Assembly: GCF_016894345.1 (NCBI RefSeq) | Contig: NZ_CP069798.1 | Coordinates: forward strand, 1,695,385 to 1,759,384 | Reading direction: 5' to 3' | Source: Paralysiella testudinis | Lineage (GTDB): Bacteria > Pseudomonadota > Gammaproteobacteria > Burkholderiales > Neisseriaceae | Length of the DNA stretch: 64,000 nt | Program-made: the position numbers and the translations under genes | Notes under the pieces: generated by a model | Database searches by the model: none | What the model was told of the DNA's origin: nothing | Seen by the model: the letters and a program-made list of their open reading frames with translations, nothing else | Part shown: one piece after another, positions 8,594-18,135 of the stretch | How positions within the stretch are numbered: position 1 is the stretch's first letter | Layout of the letters: every line of letters begins with the position of its first letter

Positions 8594-8617
8594 GGTAGGT
8601 TAAAAACTTAACGTACC
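8594..8617. promoter_or_regulatory. candidate operator upstream of the AlpA gene
   Basis: GGTAGGTTAA and TTAACGTACC form an inverted repeat with 9 of 10 matches and a 4-base centre. A related GTTAAGTTAA lies just before it (from about 8575). The position, 36 bases upstream of the alpA start, suits a regulator binding site. This is inference from symmetry only. Confidence 0.3.
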
Positions 8618-8700
8618 TATCGCTCATACAACCCTTTGCCCTGTAAAAAATTTTTAATCGTTGGCCATGGCAGGTTCAATATTTTTACTGACCACCTACA

Positions 8701-9783
8701 CTATTCGATTGAATATGATGTAGAAAAAAAGCGCTTTTTACTCTTATTGGTCAAGTTACCCGGTTCATCTTGAGTGCTAAATTTTAACTGAGCCACCATT
8801 TCCAAATCCAGTTGTAAAAATTGCTTAACCCGTTCTACTTCTTGATTGAATAGCTTCTTTTTTTCCGCTCTTTTTTCTACCTGTTGTTCCCGATAAGCTT
8901 TGAGGACGCCATTTTTGACATCTGTCTTTGATTTTAAATCGGTTGTTGGTAAGAGAGTAGGTAGGGGTGGCAGATTAATTGGCTCAAGCTTCAGTTTTGG
9001 ATAATCCGATAATTTAAGATGTTCATTTTTAAAATTTTCAATATAAACCAATCCATTCATTCGGGGAGGGTCAAATAAGACATTCAATTTTTTAATAAAA
9101 TGAATCTTAACATTTAAATTTGTATCCACACTTTTGATATCATTTATCAACTTCCCCCAGTAGCCCCCAAATTCATTTAACATGCGTTCAACACTGGTAT
9201 CGGTATAATCGAATTGTTCTGAGAATGGATAGCTGAATTGGTATACTTGACCTTGTGGGTCGGGTTCGGAATGGTAGTATTTTTGCACCAAGTCCACGAC
9301 AGCGGATTGATGGCGTTTGTGGTTTTCATGAAACCGCCGAAGTTGCTTTTTATCGGCATTTTTAGAGAGAAATTTTTTTACTAGCGATAAATAACACCAG
9401 CCAATATCCGCCGCTTGTATTGCAGAATTGACTTGATGTGCATTAAAAATCTTGTAAAAAGTAGATCTAGATTCAGTTATAGTGTTTACAGTATGCAATC
9501 CATCCAGATAAGGATGGTACACCCAATGCCAATGATTCGTATGTGGGTAATTTAAGAGATCTGGATGGTTAAACAGAGATAAACGCTGCATAAAATCAAT
9601 CGCACTTTGATTGTGATTGCTCGGATTGACAAAACGAATGTTTTTGTGAAATTGGTCAATCTGTTTCTTCCACGTGTATTCCCTCAATTTTACACATTGC
9701 ATTAAGCACGATAGGGTATCGGCCACCAAACTAAAATATGCTAAAATAGGTGATGTATTTGTGTAATTAGTTACTTGCTCCAT
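8701..9783 (-). CDS. hypothetical protein, second gene of an accessory pair
   Basis: About 360 residues from ATG 9783. That start overlaps the end of the upstream gene by 17 bases; GGAGG lies 11 bases before it, so coupling is likely, and a start at 9810 is possible. The only notable patterns are HWHWVYHPYLDGLHTV in the first third and a charged coiled-coil-like stretch (QQVEKRAEKKKLFNQEVERV) near residue 320. AT-rich compared with core genes. I do not recognise a family. Co-transcription with the Gp2-like gene upstream suggests a joint function. Confidence 0.7.
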   Translation of the reverse strand: MEQVTNYTNTSPILAYFSLVADTLSCLMQCVKLREYTWKKQIDQFHKNIRFVNPSNHNQSAIDFMQRLSLFNHPDLLNYPHTNHWHWVYHPYLDGLHTVNTITESRSTFYKIFNAHQVNSAIQAADIGWCYLSLVKKFLSKNADKKQLRRFHENHKRHQSAVVDLVQKYYHSEPDPQGQVYQFSYPFSEQFDYTDTSVERMLNEFGGYWGKLINDIKSVDTNLNVKIHFIKKLNVLFDPPRMNGLVYIENFKNEHLKLSDYPKLKLEPINLPPLPTLLPTTDLKSKTDVKNGVLKAYREQQVEKRAEKKKLFNQEVERVKQFLQLDLEMVAQLKFSTQDEPGNLTNKSKKRFFSTSYSIE

Positions 9784-10747
9784 AGCGCCGAGTGCCTCCC
9801 CAATCATCACTGCGTTCTAAAAACATCGGCCTTAGAAAGGCCAATGCTTCGGTAACATGTTCAATATCAGCCCTGTTTTTTCCCCAGTCCATGTGACAAC
9901 AGCTACCTTGGCCGTGGGTAATTTCTTGCCACAACTCAATAATCAAACCATGGAGTCTGAAGTCATTGACCATCAAATGCAAATTGAATCCACGAAACAT
10001 TTCATTACGCAATAACCAAACGTATTCAATATCGGGCTTGAGCTGTGTAAGCGCTCTTAGCAATCGCCTTCGATATTGCTGAAATGTACTTAGCTCAATT
10101 GTATCCATAGGACCATTGCGCATCAATAAATTAAGATGGATGCCTACGTGCCCTTTTTGGGGTTGCCCGGCCATTACCGCTAACATGTGTTGTTGGTGTT
10201 TACGGTAGGTGTGGAATTTCTTTTGATACTCATTATCCAATTTAAATAAATCATCTAACGTCAGCTCTTGCCTCAAGAATAACCTCTTGTCTTCTAAAAT
10301 TATCGCTCCTGAAATTGGTTTCAGTTTAAAAAGACGGTAGAAGTCAACATATAAACCGTCTTCAGATGTTGTTGGTAGATAGTAGTACTTACTAGTATCT
10401 GGTGTTATAAAAAGCAATTCTTCTTCGAATGAGAGCTTACACTTAGTATCTGAATTTTCTCGTTGGTTGCGTTCTTGTATTTTTTTATACCTGCCAATTA
10501 ATAATGAAACATCGTTTAAATGGTATTTCAAGTTGAGTAATCTATTCCTGATGTCACTGTCGAAATATTCAGATTCTATTCTGGATAATATTGAAACTTC
10601 TGCCTGCTGATCTGACGGAAGTATTTTTTTCCATGCTTCACTGATTCTGTCACAAAAAAGTGGCAATAGAAATAACTTTTCCAGCATCACTGAATTGACA
10701 ATTGTATTTGCCAATTCTGAAATCTGTTTTTTTTCATTTTTACGCAT
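9767..10747 (-). CDS. divergent Gp2/YagK-YfjJ-like protein, first gene of an accessory pair
   Basis: 326 residues. The C-terminal 130 resemble the inovirus Gp2 pattern also present at 1863-2486: YVWLLRNEMFRGFNLHLMVN (residues 242-261) has a histidine on a hydrophobic strand after an aromatic strand, followed by LWQEITHGQG and the ending GGTRRYGAS. The first histidine of the usual pair is replaced (N-L-H). The N-terminal 180 residues are unrecognised and charged. GGAG five bases upstream of ATG 10747 supports the start. The gene is AT-rich and probably coupled to the next gene. Family assignment is moderate; function unknown. Confidence 0.7.
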   Translation of the reverse strand: MRKNEKKQISELANTIVNSVMLEKLFLLPLFCDRISEAWKKILPSDQQAEVSILSRIESEYFDSDIRNRLLNLKYHLNDVSLLIGRYKKIQERNQRENSDTKCKLSFEEELLFITPDTSKYYYLPTTSEDGLYVDFYRLFKLKPISGAIILEDKRLFLRQELTLDDLFKLDNEYQKKFHTYRKHQQHMLAVMAGQPQKGHVGIHLNLLMRNGPMDTIELSTFQQYRRRLLRALTQLKPDIEYVWLLRNEMFRGFNLHLMVNDFRLHGLIIELWQEITHGQGSCCHMDWGKNRADIEHVTEALAFLRPMFLERSDDWGGTRRYGASN

Positions 10748-10970
10748 AATATCTCCGAAAATTACCGAGGATTATAGATTTAGATATAACTTTATATCTG
10801 ATATAAAAAAACATCAACAGTTAAATTTATTTTTAAATTTTATTAAAATCAATATATATTTAAATATTGGTATTTAATATTTCTTATTTAGATTTTTCTT
10901 AAGTAAAATATTAAGATAAAATAATCTGTGATATAGAATAGCTATCAATTTAGAAAAATAGGAGGATGAA

Positions 10971-11624
10971 TTGAAAATAACAGCACATCGACTCAAAGCA
11001 GTGATGGCGGAGAAAGCCATCAAGAAGAGCCTAGTAAGCAAGAAAATGCTTTGTCAAATTGGGCAACGGGATTTTGTCTCATTCCAAGAACTCGCTGAAT
11101 TAAAGACGCACCTACACGATTTAGCCATCTATTTTAATCAGTTGAATGAAGATACTTTTTTTGCCATTGATTTGGGCTATGTAGCGCGCTTTGGCCATCT
11201 TAAGCTATCACAACAGCAGTTAGATGAACTGCTGGACATCCAGCATGAAAACATGGGGATAACACCTTCTAATCAACGTTCTGCCTCAGCATTGCCGATA
11301 GATGAAGTTTTGTTGAATATTTGGATTAAATTAAGTGAATTGGCTCCTCAAGATAAAACCATTACGTTTAAAGCATTGACGCACAAAATGCAAAGTGGCC
11401 ATCATCTGACCACAAAGAAATTGCTGAGACACATTGCCGATTTCTGCACTCGAAAGAAAATACCCGATATCACTTTATTGGTGGTAAAAGCAAGCAATGG
11501 CTTGCCCAATAATAAAATTATGCGTGATGCTTGGCTGCGAGAGTGTGAGAAAATAGCTTCATTTGACTACCACACTTGGGAAGATGTATTTCTTAAGAGC
11601 TTTGAAGTGGATCTGCAAGAATGA
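10971..11624 (+). CDS. hypothetical protein with TTG start, divergent from the accessory pair
   Basis: 217 residues. AGGAGG lies five bases before a TTG codon; the ATG in between (AGGAGGATG) leads straight to a stop after two codons, so TTG is the start. The first 115 residues are helical and rich in Leu/Gln; the last part contains IPDITLLVVKASNGLPNNK and ends in FDYHTWEDVF. I recognise no family. It is divergent from the gene pair at 8701-10747 across a 223-bp AT-rich gap and is the last gene before the tRNA-Pro. It could be a regulator or partner of that pair. Confidence 0.65.
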   Translation: MKITAHRLKAVMAEKAIKKSLVSKKMLCQIGQRDFVSFQELAELKTHLHDLAIYFNQLNEDTFFAIDLGYVARFGHLKLSQQQLDELLDIQHENMGITPSNQRSASALPIDEVLLNIWIKLSELAPQDKTITFKALTHKMQSGHHLTTKKLLRHIADFCTRKKIPDITLLVVKASNGLPNNKIMRDAWLRECEKIASFDYHTWEDVFLKSFEVDLQE

Positions 11625-11846
11625 TGGCTTAGTAGTTCTGATGTTGTGCAGGCTCCGGTAACACAGATTGGAACAGAAACTGCAGTAGAGAGAAGTTGGG
11701 GTTGTTGATAAGGTGGTAATGCAAGCTGACTAATAAGGTGGTGAATAGCCAAACCAAGCTTAAATGTCTAAACGTTAACAATAGCGTTCAATAGCAATCT
11801 ATTTTTTATCTACCCCACCGTCTACCCCATGAGAAACATAAAAAAT
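11625..11846. other. junction region of the accessory element, without an integrase
   Basis: This stretch sits where the integrase gene of a tRNA-inserted element usually lies. No integrase frame is present. Two direct copies of TGGGGTAGA (minus strand, within 11814-11832) resemble the repeated motif that I recall next to integrase genes at tRNA-borne islands. Confidence 0.35.
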
Positions 11847-11877
11847 AAAGGTTTAGCTAAAATTCAGCTAAACCTTT
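11847..11877. terminator. bidirectional terminator next to tRNA-Pro
   Basis: AAAGGTTTAGCT and AGCTAAACCTTT form a perfect 12-bp stem around a 7-base loop. T-rich tracts flank it on both strands. It ends the tRNA-Pro transcript on the minus strand and anything entering from 10971 on the plus strand. Confidence 0.75.
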
Positions 11878-11885
11878 GTTTTATT

Positions 11886-11962
11886 TGGTCGGAGTGAAAG
11901 GATTCGAACCTTCGACCCCTTGCACCCCATGCAAGTGCGCTACCAGACTGCGCCACACTCCG
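11886..11962 (-). tRNA. tRNA-Pro (anticodon GGG)
   Basis: A complete 77-nt cloverleaf on the minus strand: acceptor CGGAGTG/CACTCCG, anticodon stem CTTGC/GCAAG around ATGGGGT with GGG at the anticodon, T-arm GGTTCGAATCC and an encoded CCA (11886-11888). Its 3' end faces the accessory region, so it is the likely integration site of that element. Confidence 0.95.
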
Positions 11963-11996
11963 ACTCAAGAGAAGCGGAATTATAGAAGAACACCGT

Positions 11997-12326
11997 TTAT
12001 TTGGCAAGTGCGGTTTCGATGTTTCTTAACAATTTTTGCAATTGTTGGCGGGCTTCATCCGCATCGATGGCGGGGTTGCCGTTTACATCGGTTTGATTGC
12101 GGGTAAAGGCGTCCACATACGGGGCAAAAGTGTGGCTGAGTTGGCGCATTTTCAGCACATCGCGACGGGTGTAGCGGCTGCCGCCGTAGCCCACCACCAC
12201 ACCGTTTTCGTGTTGCCAAACAGCAAACTGTGCCGGGCTGATGTCGGCCAAGCGGCACAGCTCGTGCAGGGAAAAATAGCGTTGCGCCGGAATGGGGGGC
12301 AGTGCGTTAAGATTGTTGCTTGCCAT
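11997..12326 (-). CDS. MerR-like helix-turn-helix protein
   Basis: 109 residues. A MerR-type winged helix follows the start: [25 protein letters not shown], then [17 protein letters not shown], and a helical C-terminal part without a clear effector domain. Its start overlaps the end of ihfA by 20 bases, so it is the distal gene of the thrS-to-ihfA run. Neisseriaceae commonly keep this small MerR-like gene behind ihfA. Targets are unknown. Confidence 0.8.
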   Translation of the reverse strand: MASNNLNALPPIPAQRYFSLHELCRLADISPAQFAVWQHENGVVVGYGGSRYTRRDVLKMRQLSHTFAPYVDAFTRNQTDVNGNPAIDADEARQQLQKLLRNIETALAK

Positions 12327-12612
12327 AGAAATGATCCACCATGCCTTTGAGTTTTTGCGATGCGTGGAAGGTTACCACACGGCGGGCGGAAATAGGCACT
12401 TCTTCTCCGGTTTTGGGGTTGCGGCCGGGGCGTTGCGGTTTGTCGCGCAGCTGGAAGTTGCCGAAGCCGGAGATTTTAATTTCTTCGCCGCGCTCAAGGG
12501 TGGTGCGGATTTCTTCAAAAAACAGTTCCACGATTTCTTTGGCATCGTGCTTGGTCATGCCGGCCACTTTGTCTACCAAAATGTCGGCCAATTCGGCTTT
12601 GGTTAAAGTCAT
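12307..12612 (-). CDS. ihfA: integration host factor subunit alpha
   Basis: 101 residues, the usual size of HU/IHF subunits. It starts [18 protein letters not shown] and has the beta-arm signature [19 protein letters not shown] with the intercalating proline, then [15 protein letters not shown], with the beta subunit, bends DNA at specific sites and assists recombination, replication and transcription. Position after pheT matches the pheT-ihfA order of E. coli. Confidence 0.95.
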   Translation of the reverse strand: MTLTKAELADILVDKVAGMTKHDAKEIVELFFEEIRTTLERGEEIKISGFGNFQLRDKPQRPGRNPKTGEEVPISARRVVTFHASQKLKGMVDHFYGKQQS

Positions 12613-12703
12613 ACCATTACTTTCTTAAAAACAAGGGCGTATTATCGCCAAAATGGTGTTTATATTCAAGCGAATAAAACATAAAAATACAAGTTCTTTT
12701 GCT

Positions 12704-15064
12704 CTATCCGCGCAATTGTGCACCGGCAGTGCGGGCGGCTTCAATCAGGGCGGCCATAATCGCGTCGACATCCGCGTCGGTGAGGGTGGCGTCTTGGTCT
12801 TGCAGCTGGATGTTGACGGCAATGCTTTTCATGCCTTCAGGCAGCCCTGTGCCACGGTACACGTCGAATAGGTTGATTTGGCGGATACGCGGGTTGTTTA
12901 TGCTGGCCAGTGCATCAAGCAAGGTTTGGGCGGTGGTGGCTTCGGGCAGCACAAAGGCCAAATCGCGGCGCACGGGCTGGAATTTCGATTGCGGTTGGTA
13001 ACGCACTTTATCGCGTTGCAATACGGTGTCGAAATTCACTTCAAACAACAAGGGTGCTTGCGGCAAATCGTATTGCTGCAACCATTTGGGATGCAATTCG
13101 CCAATGACGCCGATGGTTTCACCGCCCAGCATGATGGCGGCGGTGCGCCCGGGGTGCAGTGCCGGGTGTTGGGCTGCCTGAAAGCGCACGGTTTGGCGGC
13201 CGAGCAAGGCTTCGATATCGGCTTTAACATCGTAAAAATCAATGTGGCGGCTGCTTTCGCCCCATTGCTCCGGTAGCGCCAAGCCATAGGCCAAGCCGCC
13301 GATTTTTTCGGTTTGGCTAAAGCTGGCATCGTTGTTTTTGTGGAACACGCGCGCCACTTCAAACACGCGCACGCGGTTTTGTTTGCGGTTGAGGTTGTTT
13401 TGCAACACTTCAACCAGGCCGCCAAACAGGGTGGAGCGCATCACGCTCATGTGGCTGGCAATCGGGTTTTGCAGGCGGATGGGCTGGCTGTTGGCGGCAA
13501 AGTCGCGCTCCCATGCTTCGTCAACAAAGGCATAGCTCACCACTTCCTGATAGCCGCGCGCAGCCATTTGGCGGTAAATGTCGAAACGAGTTTGCCGGGT
13601 TTCCGGCAGCTTAATCATCGCCAAGCGGCCACTGGTGTGCTGATCAGGGATGTTTTCGTAGCCATACACGCGGCCGATTTCTTCAATCACATCGGCCTCG
13701 ATGGCGATGTCAAAGCGAAAGCTGGGGGCGGTAACATCAAAACCGGCGGCATTGGCCTGCGGTTGCAAGCCCAGATGGCGCAACATGGTTTCCACTTGTG
13801 TGCTTTGCAGTGGCACGCCCAGCAGTTTTTCGGCGCGCGCCAAACGCAGCGGCACTTGCTGTGCCGAGGGCAGATTGCCCAGCGCTTCTGTTACCGGGCC
13901 GCAGCGCCCACCGCAAATTTGCGCAATCAGCACGCTGGCGCGTTCGATTGCTTGTTGCTGCAAGGCGTAATCCACGCCGCGCTCATAGCGGAAAGATGAA
14001 TCGGAGCCAAAGCCGTATTGGCGCGCTTTGCCGGCGATAATGGCGGGAGCGAACCAAGCGCATTCAAGCACGATATGGCGGGTGGCCTCATGAACGGCGC
14101 TGGCATTGCCGCCCATCAGCCCGGCCATGCTCAGCGCTTGCGTTTCGTCGGCCACCACCAAGGTATCGGCTTGCAGGGTAACGGTTTTTTCGTTCAGGCA
14201 GGCCAAGGTTTCGCCCGCCGTGGCACGGCGCACAATCAGGCTGCCTGAAAGGGTGTCGGCATCAAATACATGCATGGGCTGACCCAGCTCCAACATCACG
14301 TAGTTGCCAATGTCGACCAAGGCGGAAATGCTGCGCACGCCGCTGCGATGCAGGCGTTGTTTCAGCCATGCGGGCGTGGGTGCGGCGGCGTTGACATCGC
14401 GAATCACGCGGGTAAGGAAGCGGCCGCAATCGGTAGGCGTATCAATGCGCACCGGCTGGATATCGTCAATGCTTACGTTGGCGGTTTGTTCGGCCACTGG
14501 GGTTACCGTGGCTTGGGTTAGCGCACCCACTTCGCGGGCAATGCCTTTGATGCTAAGGCAATCGGCGCGGTTGGGGGTGATTTTGAGGGTGAAAACGGTG
14601 TCGTCCAAATCCAGATGGGCGCGGATATCTGCGCCCACTGGGGCATCTGCGGCCAGAATCAGCAAGCCGTCTACGTCTTCAGGCAGCCCCAGTTCTTTGG
14701 CCGAACACAACATGCCGTTAGATACTTGGCCGCGCATTTTGGTGGGCTTGATTTTGAAATTGCCGGGCAATACCGCGCCGGGCAGGGCGCAGGGCACTTT
14801 AATGCCAACCTGCACATTGGGCGCGCCGCAAACGATTTGCAGCCATTCGCCGGTGCCGGCATCCACTTGGGTGATGTTAAGGCGGTCGGCATCGGGGTGT
14901 TTTTGCACCGATTTTACTTCGGCCACCACCACGCCGCTAAAGGCGGGGGCGGCAGGCTCGGCTTCTTCCACTTCCAGCCCGGCCATGGTGAGCAGATGAG
15001 CTAATTGCTCGGCAGACAAATCGGGGTTGACCCAGGTGCTTAACCAGTTGTGCGAAAATTGCAT
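12704..15064 (-). CDS. pheT: phenylalanine--tRNA ligase beta subunit
   Basis: 786 residues, normal for PheT. Order of domains: N-terminal B1, the OB-fold tRNA-binding domain (GVVVAEVKSVQKHPDADRL), B3/B4 with PNRADCLSIKGIAREVGAL, the B5 domain, the catalytic-like core and the C-terminal anticodon-binding ferredoxin fold (RRDLAFVLPE). With PheS it charges tRNA-Phe as a cytoplasmic heterotetramer. In most bacteria it follows pheS directly; here a nuclease gene separates the two by about 1.1 kb. Confidence 0.97.
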   Translation of the reverse strand: MQFSHNWLSTWVNPDLSAEQLAHLLTMAGLEVEEAEPAAPAFSGVVVAEVKSVQKHPDADRLNITQVDAGTGEWLQIVCGAPNVQVGIKVPCALPGAVLPGNFKIKPTKMRGQVSNGMLCSAKELGLPEDVDGLLILAADAPVGADIRAHLDLDDTVFTLKITPNRADCLSIKGIAREVGALTQATVTPVAEQTANVSIDDIQPVRIDTPTDCGRFLTRVIRDVNAAAPTPAWLKQRLHRSGVRSISALVDIGNYVMLELGQPMHVFDADTLSGSLIVRRATAGETLACLNEKTVTLQADTLVVADETQALSMAGLMGGNASAVHEATRHIVLECAWFAPAIIAGKARQYGFGSDSSFRYERGVDYALQQQAIERASVLIAQICGGRCGPVTEALGNLPSAQQVPLRLARAEKLLGVPLQSTQVETMLRHLGLQPQANAAGFDVTAPSFRFDIAIEADVIEEIGRVYGYENIPDQHTSGRLAMIKLPETRQTRFDIYRQMAARGYQEVVSYAFVDEAWERDFAANSQPIRLQNPIASHMSVMRSTLFGGLVEVLQNNLNRKQNRVRVFEVARVFHKNNDASFSQTEKIGGLAYGLALPEQWGESSRHIDFYDVKADIEALLGRQTVRFQAAQHPALHPGRTAAIMLGGETIGVIGELHPKWLQQYDLPQAPLLFEVNFDTVLQRDKVRYQPQSKFQPVRRDLAFVLPEATTAQTLLDALASINNPRIRQINLFDVYRGTGLPEGMKSIAVNIQLQDQDATLTDADVDAIMAALIEAARTAGAQLRG

Positions 15065-15114
15065 GTTAAATCTCAGTAGGTTGGTTTTTTATTTAGATTG
15101 TGCGTTTGCTTACT

Positions 15115-16161
15115 TTATCTTGGCTTGTTTAATCGCAGCAAAGCTGCTTCACGTTGCTGCGCCAATGCCGCTTGCAGTTCGCTTTCGCTGGGCAAATAAG
15201 GCAGGTATTTCAGTGCAAAAAGCTGTTTTTGATCGGATAAAACGGAGTATCGGGCTACTGCATCGCTTTTTTCACTGCAGAGCACCAAGCCGATGGTGGG
15301 GTTGTCATCCGCAGCTTTGTGCTTTTCGTTGTACAAGCGTACATAGGTGTCCATTTGGCCGACATCTTGATGTTTTAGTTTGCCGAGCTTTAAATCCACC
15401 AGCACAAAACATTTTAATTTGTAGTGGTAAAATACCAAATCAATATAAAAATCTTCGTCGGCAAAGCGGATGCGTTGCTGTCGTTCGATAAAGGCAAAAC
15501 CTTTGCCCATCTCCAGTAAAAAGGCCTGCAAGTTATCAATAATAGCTTGTTCTAAATCACTTTCTTGATAAGTTTTGTCTTGCAAATTCAAAAAATCAAG
15601 AATATAGGGGTCACACAGATAGTGGTGGATGTTGTCGGCCAATAAGCCGGTTTGTTCGGCGGCTTCTTCGATTACAACAGCCTTATTTTGACTGGCCAAC
15701 AAGCGCTCGTAGTAGAGTTTGCTGATTTGGCGGTCCAGTGCGCGCACGCTCCAATTTTGTATCAATGTTTCTTGCACATACCATTGCCTTGCTTCGGGGT
15801 TGGTAATGCGGCTTAAACGGTTGTAATGCGACCAACTCAATTCGAGAGACACTGTCTCTCGAATGGGGAAGGCCAAATAAAAGCTGCGCATATTGCGCAA
15901 ATTGGTGACATCAAAGCCTCTGCCCAAGCGTGCGCTTAATTGGGTGGAGATGTGCTGTAATTGCGCTTTACCATAAGCGGCCCGTTTTTCACCTTGCTGC
16001 TCATGCTCCACAATCAGACGGCCGATTTCCCAATAGCTTTGCACCATGGCGCTGTTCACACTTTGGCGCACATGGTGGCGTGCCTGTTCGATAATCGATG
16101 CGATGGTGTCGATTAAGATTTCAGGAATGGCAGCACTATGGCTGATGGATACGCCACTCAT
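15115..16161 (-). CDS. DUF1016 (YhcG-type) PD-(D/E)XK nuclease-domain protein
   Basis: 348 residues. The N-terminal DUF1016 part carries YWEIGRLIVEHEQQGEKRAAYGK and LSARLGRGFDVTNLRNMRSFY. The C-terminal half has the PD-(D/E)XK core: DFYIDLVFYHYKLKCFVLVD followed by LKLGK, giving D...D-x-K catalytic residues, then HQDVGQMDTYVRLYNE. Relatives are DNA nucleases found in mobile or defence settings; the substrate is not known. The gene begins six bases after the pheS stop and is inserted in the pheS-pheT operon, so it must be read with it. The pheS-pheT gap is a known swap site for accessory genes in Neisseria. Confidence 0.88.
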   Translation of the reverse strand: MSGVSISHSAAIPEILIDTIASIIEQARHHVRQSVNSAMVQSYWEIGRLIVEHEQQGEKRAAYGKAQLQHISTQLSARLGRGFDVTNLRNMRSFYLAFPIRETVSLELSWSHYNRLSRITNPEARQWYVQETLIQNWSVRALDRQISKLYYERLLASQNKAVVIEEAAEQTGLLADNIHHYLCDPYILDFLNLQDKTYQESDLEQAIIDNLQAFLLEMGKGFAFIERQQRIRFADEDFYIDLVFYHYKLKCFVLVDLKLGKLKHQDVGQMDTYVRLYNEKHKAADDNPTIGLVLCSEKSDAVARYSVLSDQKQLFALKYLPYLPSESELQAALAQQREAALLRLNKPR

Positions 16162-16167
16162 GTTGAT

Positions 16168-17235
<1,068 letters not shown>

Positions 17236-17291
17236 TTAACGCGAATAAGGGCGGAAAAACAGTGTTTTGTACGCTGCAAAGGCAGGCGTGC

Positions 17292-17319
17292 TTTCAGGCA
17301 GCCTATAGGCTGCCTGAAA
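17292..17319. repeat. inverted pair of DNA uptake sequences
   Basis: TTTCAGGCAGCCT and AGGCTGCCTGAAA face each other with a 2-base centre. It lies beside the rplT terminator and adds a second stem there. Confidence 0.8.
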
Positions 17320-17320
17320 T

Positions 17321-17349
17321 AAAAAAAGGAAACCGAAGTTTCCTTTTTT
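17321..17349 (-). terminator. terminator after rplT
   Basis: AAAAAAAGGAAAC and GTTTCCTTTTTT form a stem around CGAA. Read on the minus strand, the hairpin ends in a long T tract immediately after rplT and before pheS. Confidence 0.7.
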
Positions 17350-17366
17350 GGCTACTTAAACCCGGT

Positions 17367-17723
17367 TTAAGCCAGTGCGGCTTTGGCTTTTTCGGCCAGT
17401 TGGGTAAAGGTAGATTTGTCGAATACAGCCATATCGGCCAGCACTTTGCGGTCGATTTCGATGGCGGCGCGTTTCAGGCCGTTCATGAATTTGCTGTAAG
17501 ACAAGCCGTTTTCACGGGCGGCGGCGTTGATACGCACAATCCACAATTGACGGAATTGGCGTTTGCGCTGGCGGCGGTCGCGGTAGGCATATTGGCCTGC
17601 TTTCATTACCGCCTGTTTGGCAACGCGGTAGACGTTTTTACGACGACCACGATAGCCTTTGGCCAGGGCTAATACTTTTTTATGACGGGCACGTGCGGTT
17701 ACACCGCGTTTTACGCGTGGCAT
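17367..17723 (-). CDS. rplT: 50S ribosomal protein L20
   Basis: 118 residues, full length. It starts [20 protein letters not shown] and contains [20 protein letters not shown], the L20 signature region. L20 binds 23S rRNA early in 50S assembly and in E. coli also represses its own operon. It lies 11 bases after rpmI. Confidence 0.97.
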   Translation of the reverse strand: MPRVKRGVTARARHKKVLALAKGYRGRRKNVYRVAKQAVMKAGQYAYRDRRQRKRQFRQLWIVRINAAARENGLSYSKFMNGLKRAAIEIDRKVLADMAVFDKSTFTQLAEKAKAALA

Positions 17724-17734
17724 GGTTTAACTCC

Positions 17735-17932
17735 TTAAGCGTAGGGCAACATTTTGGAAACGGAAGCCATGTCGCGTTCGTTCACCATAGAGGTGCCGCG
17801 CAATTGGCGTTTGTTTTTGGTGGTTTTTTTGGTCAAAATATGACGCTTGAACGCATGAGCGCGTTTCACACCACCATTGCCCAACACTTTAAAGCGCTTT
17901 TTAGCGCTCGATTTGGTTTTCATTTTTGGCAT
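17735..17932 (-). CDS. rpmI: 50S ribosomal protein L35
   Basis: 65 residues, full length. [20 protein letters not shown] is the L35 start, and [20 protein letters not shown] follows. It is co-transcribed with rplT. A 155-bp inverted-repeat element separates it from infC, which is usually only a short distance upstream. Confidence 0.96.
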   Translation of the reverse strand: MPKMKTKSSAKKRFKVLGNGGVKRAHAFKRHILTKKTTKNKRQLRGTSMVNERDMASVSKMLPYA

Positions 17933-17980
17933 GGGATTACTCCATCGTTTTGGGATAAGGTGAGGGGTGATTGCCTTGTA

Positions 17981-18135
17981 ACCTGTTTACAATCTTTTAT
18001 TATGCCGTTTTCAGCACATAAACACGCGCATGCTGTGTTAAAAATGCGCGCCAAAGCTTGCTTTGGCTGTGCTTTTTGCCTTGCCTGCACTTGTTTCTGT
18101 ACTGAAACCGGCTCTAAAAAAGATTGTGAACAGGT
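17981..18135. mobile_element. MITE-like element, copy 1
   Basis: About 155 bp with terminal inverted repeats ACCTGTTTACAATCTTTT and AAAGATTGTGAACAGGT (one mismatch). No coding frame. It matches the element at 21169-21327 along its whole length and carries an internal CCAAAGC/GCTTTGG hairpin. It lies in the infC-rpmI spacer. Confidence 0.7.

Noticed and set aside
10965..10975. ATG just after AGGAGG as the start of the gene at 10971
   Set aside because: It reads ATG-AAT-TGA and stops at once; the TTG overlapping it is at proper spacing and opens 217 codons.
11876..12106. Open frame over the tRNA-Pro gene on the plus strand
   Set aside because: It is the reverse reading of the tRNA and the MerR-like gene; the GFEPSTPC text is the usual false protein from a tRNA complement.
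13313..13999. Long open frame opposite pheT
   Set aside because: GC-rich third positions in pheT leave the opposite strand open; no ribosome binding site and no family resemblance. The same applies to other long antisense frames across the core genes.
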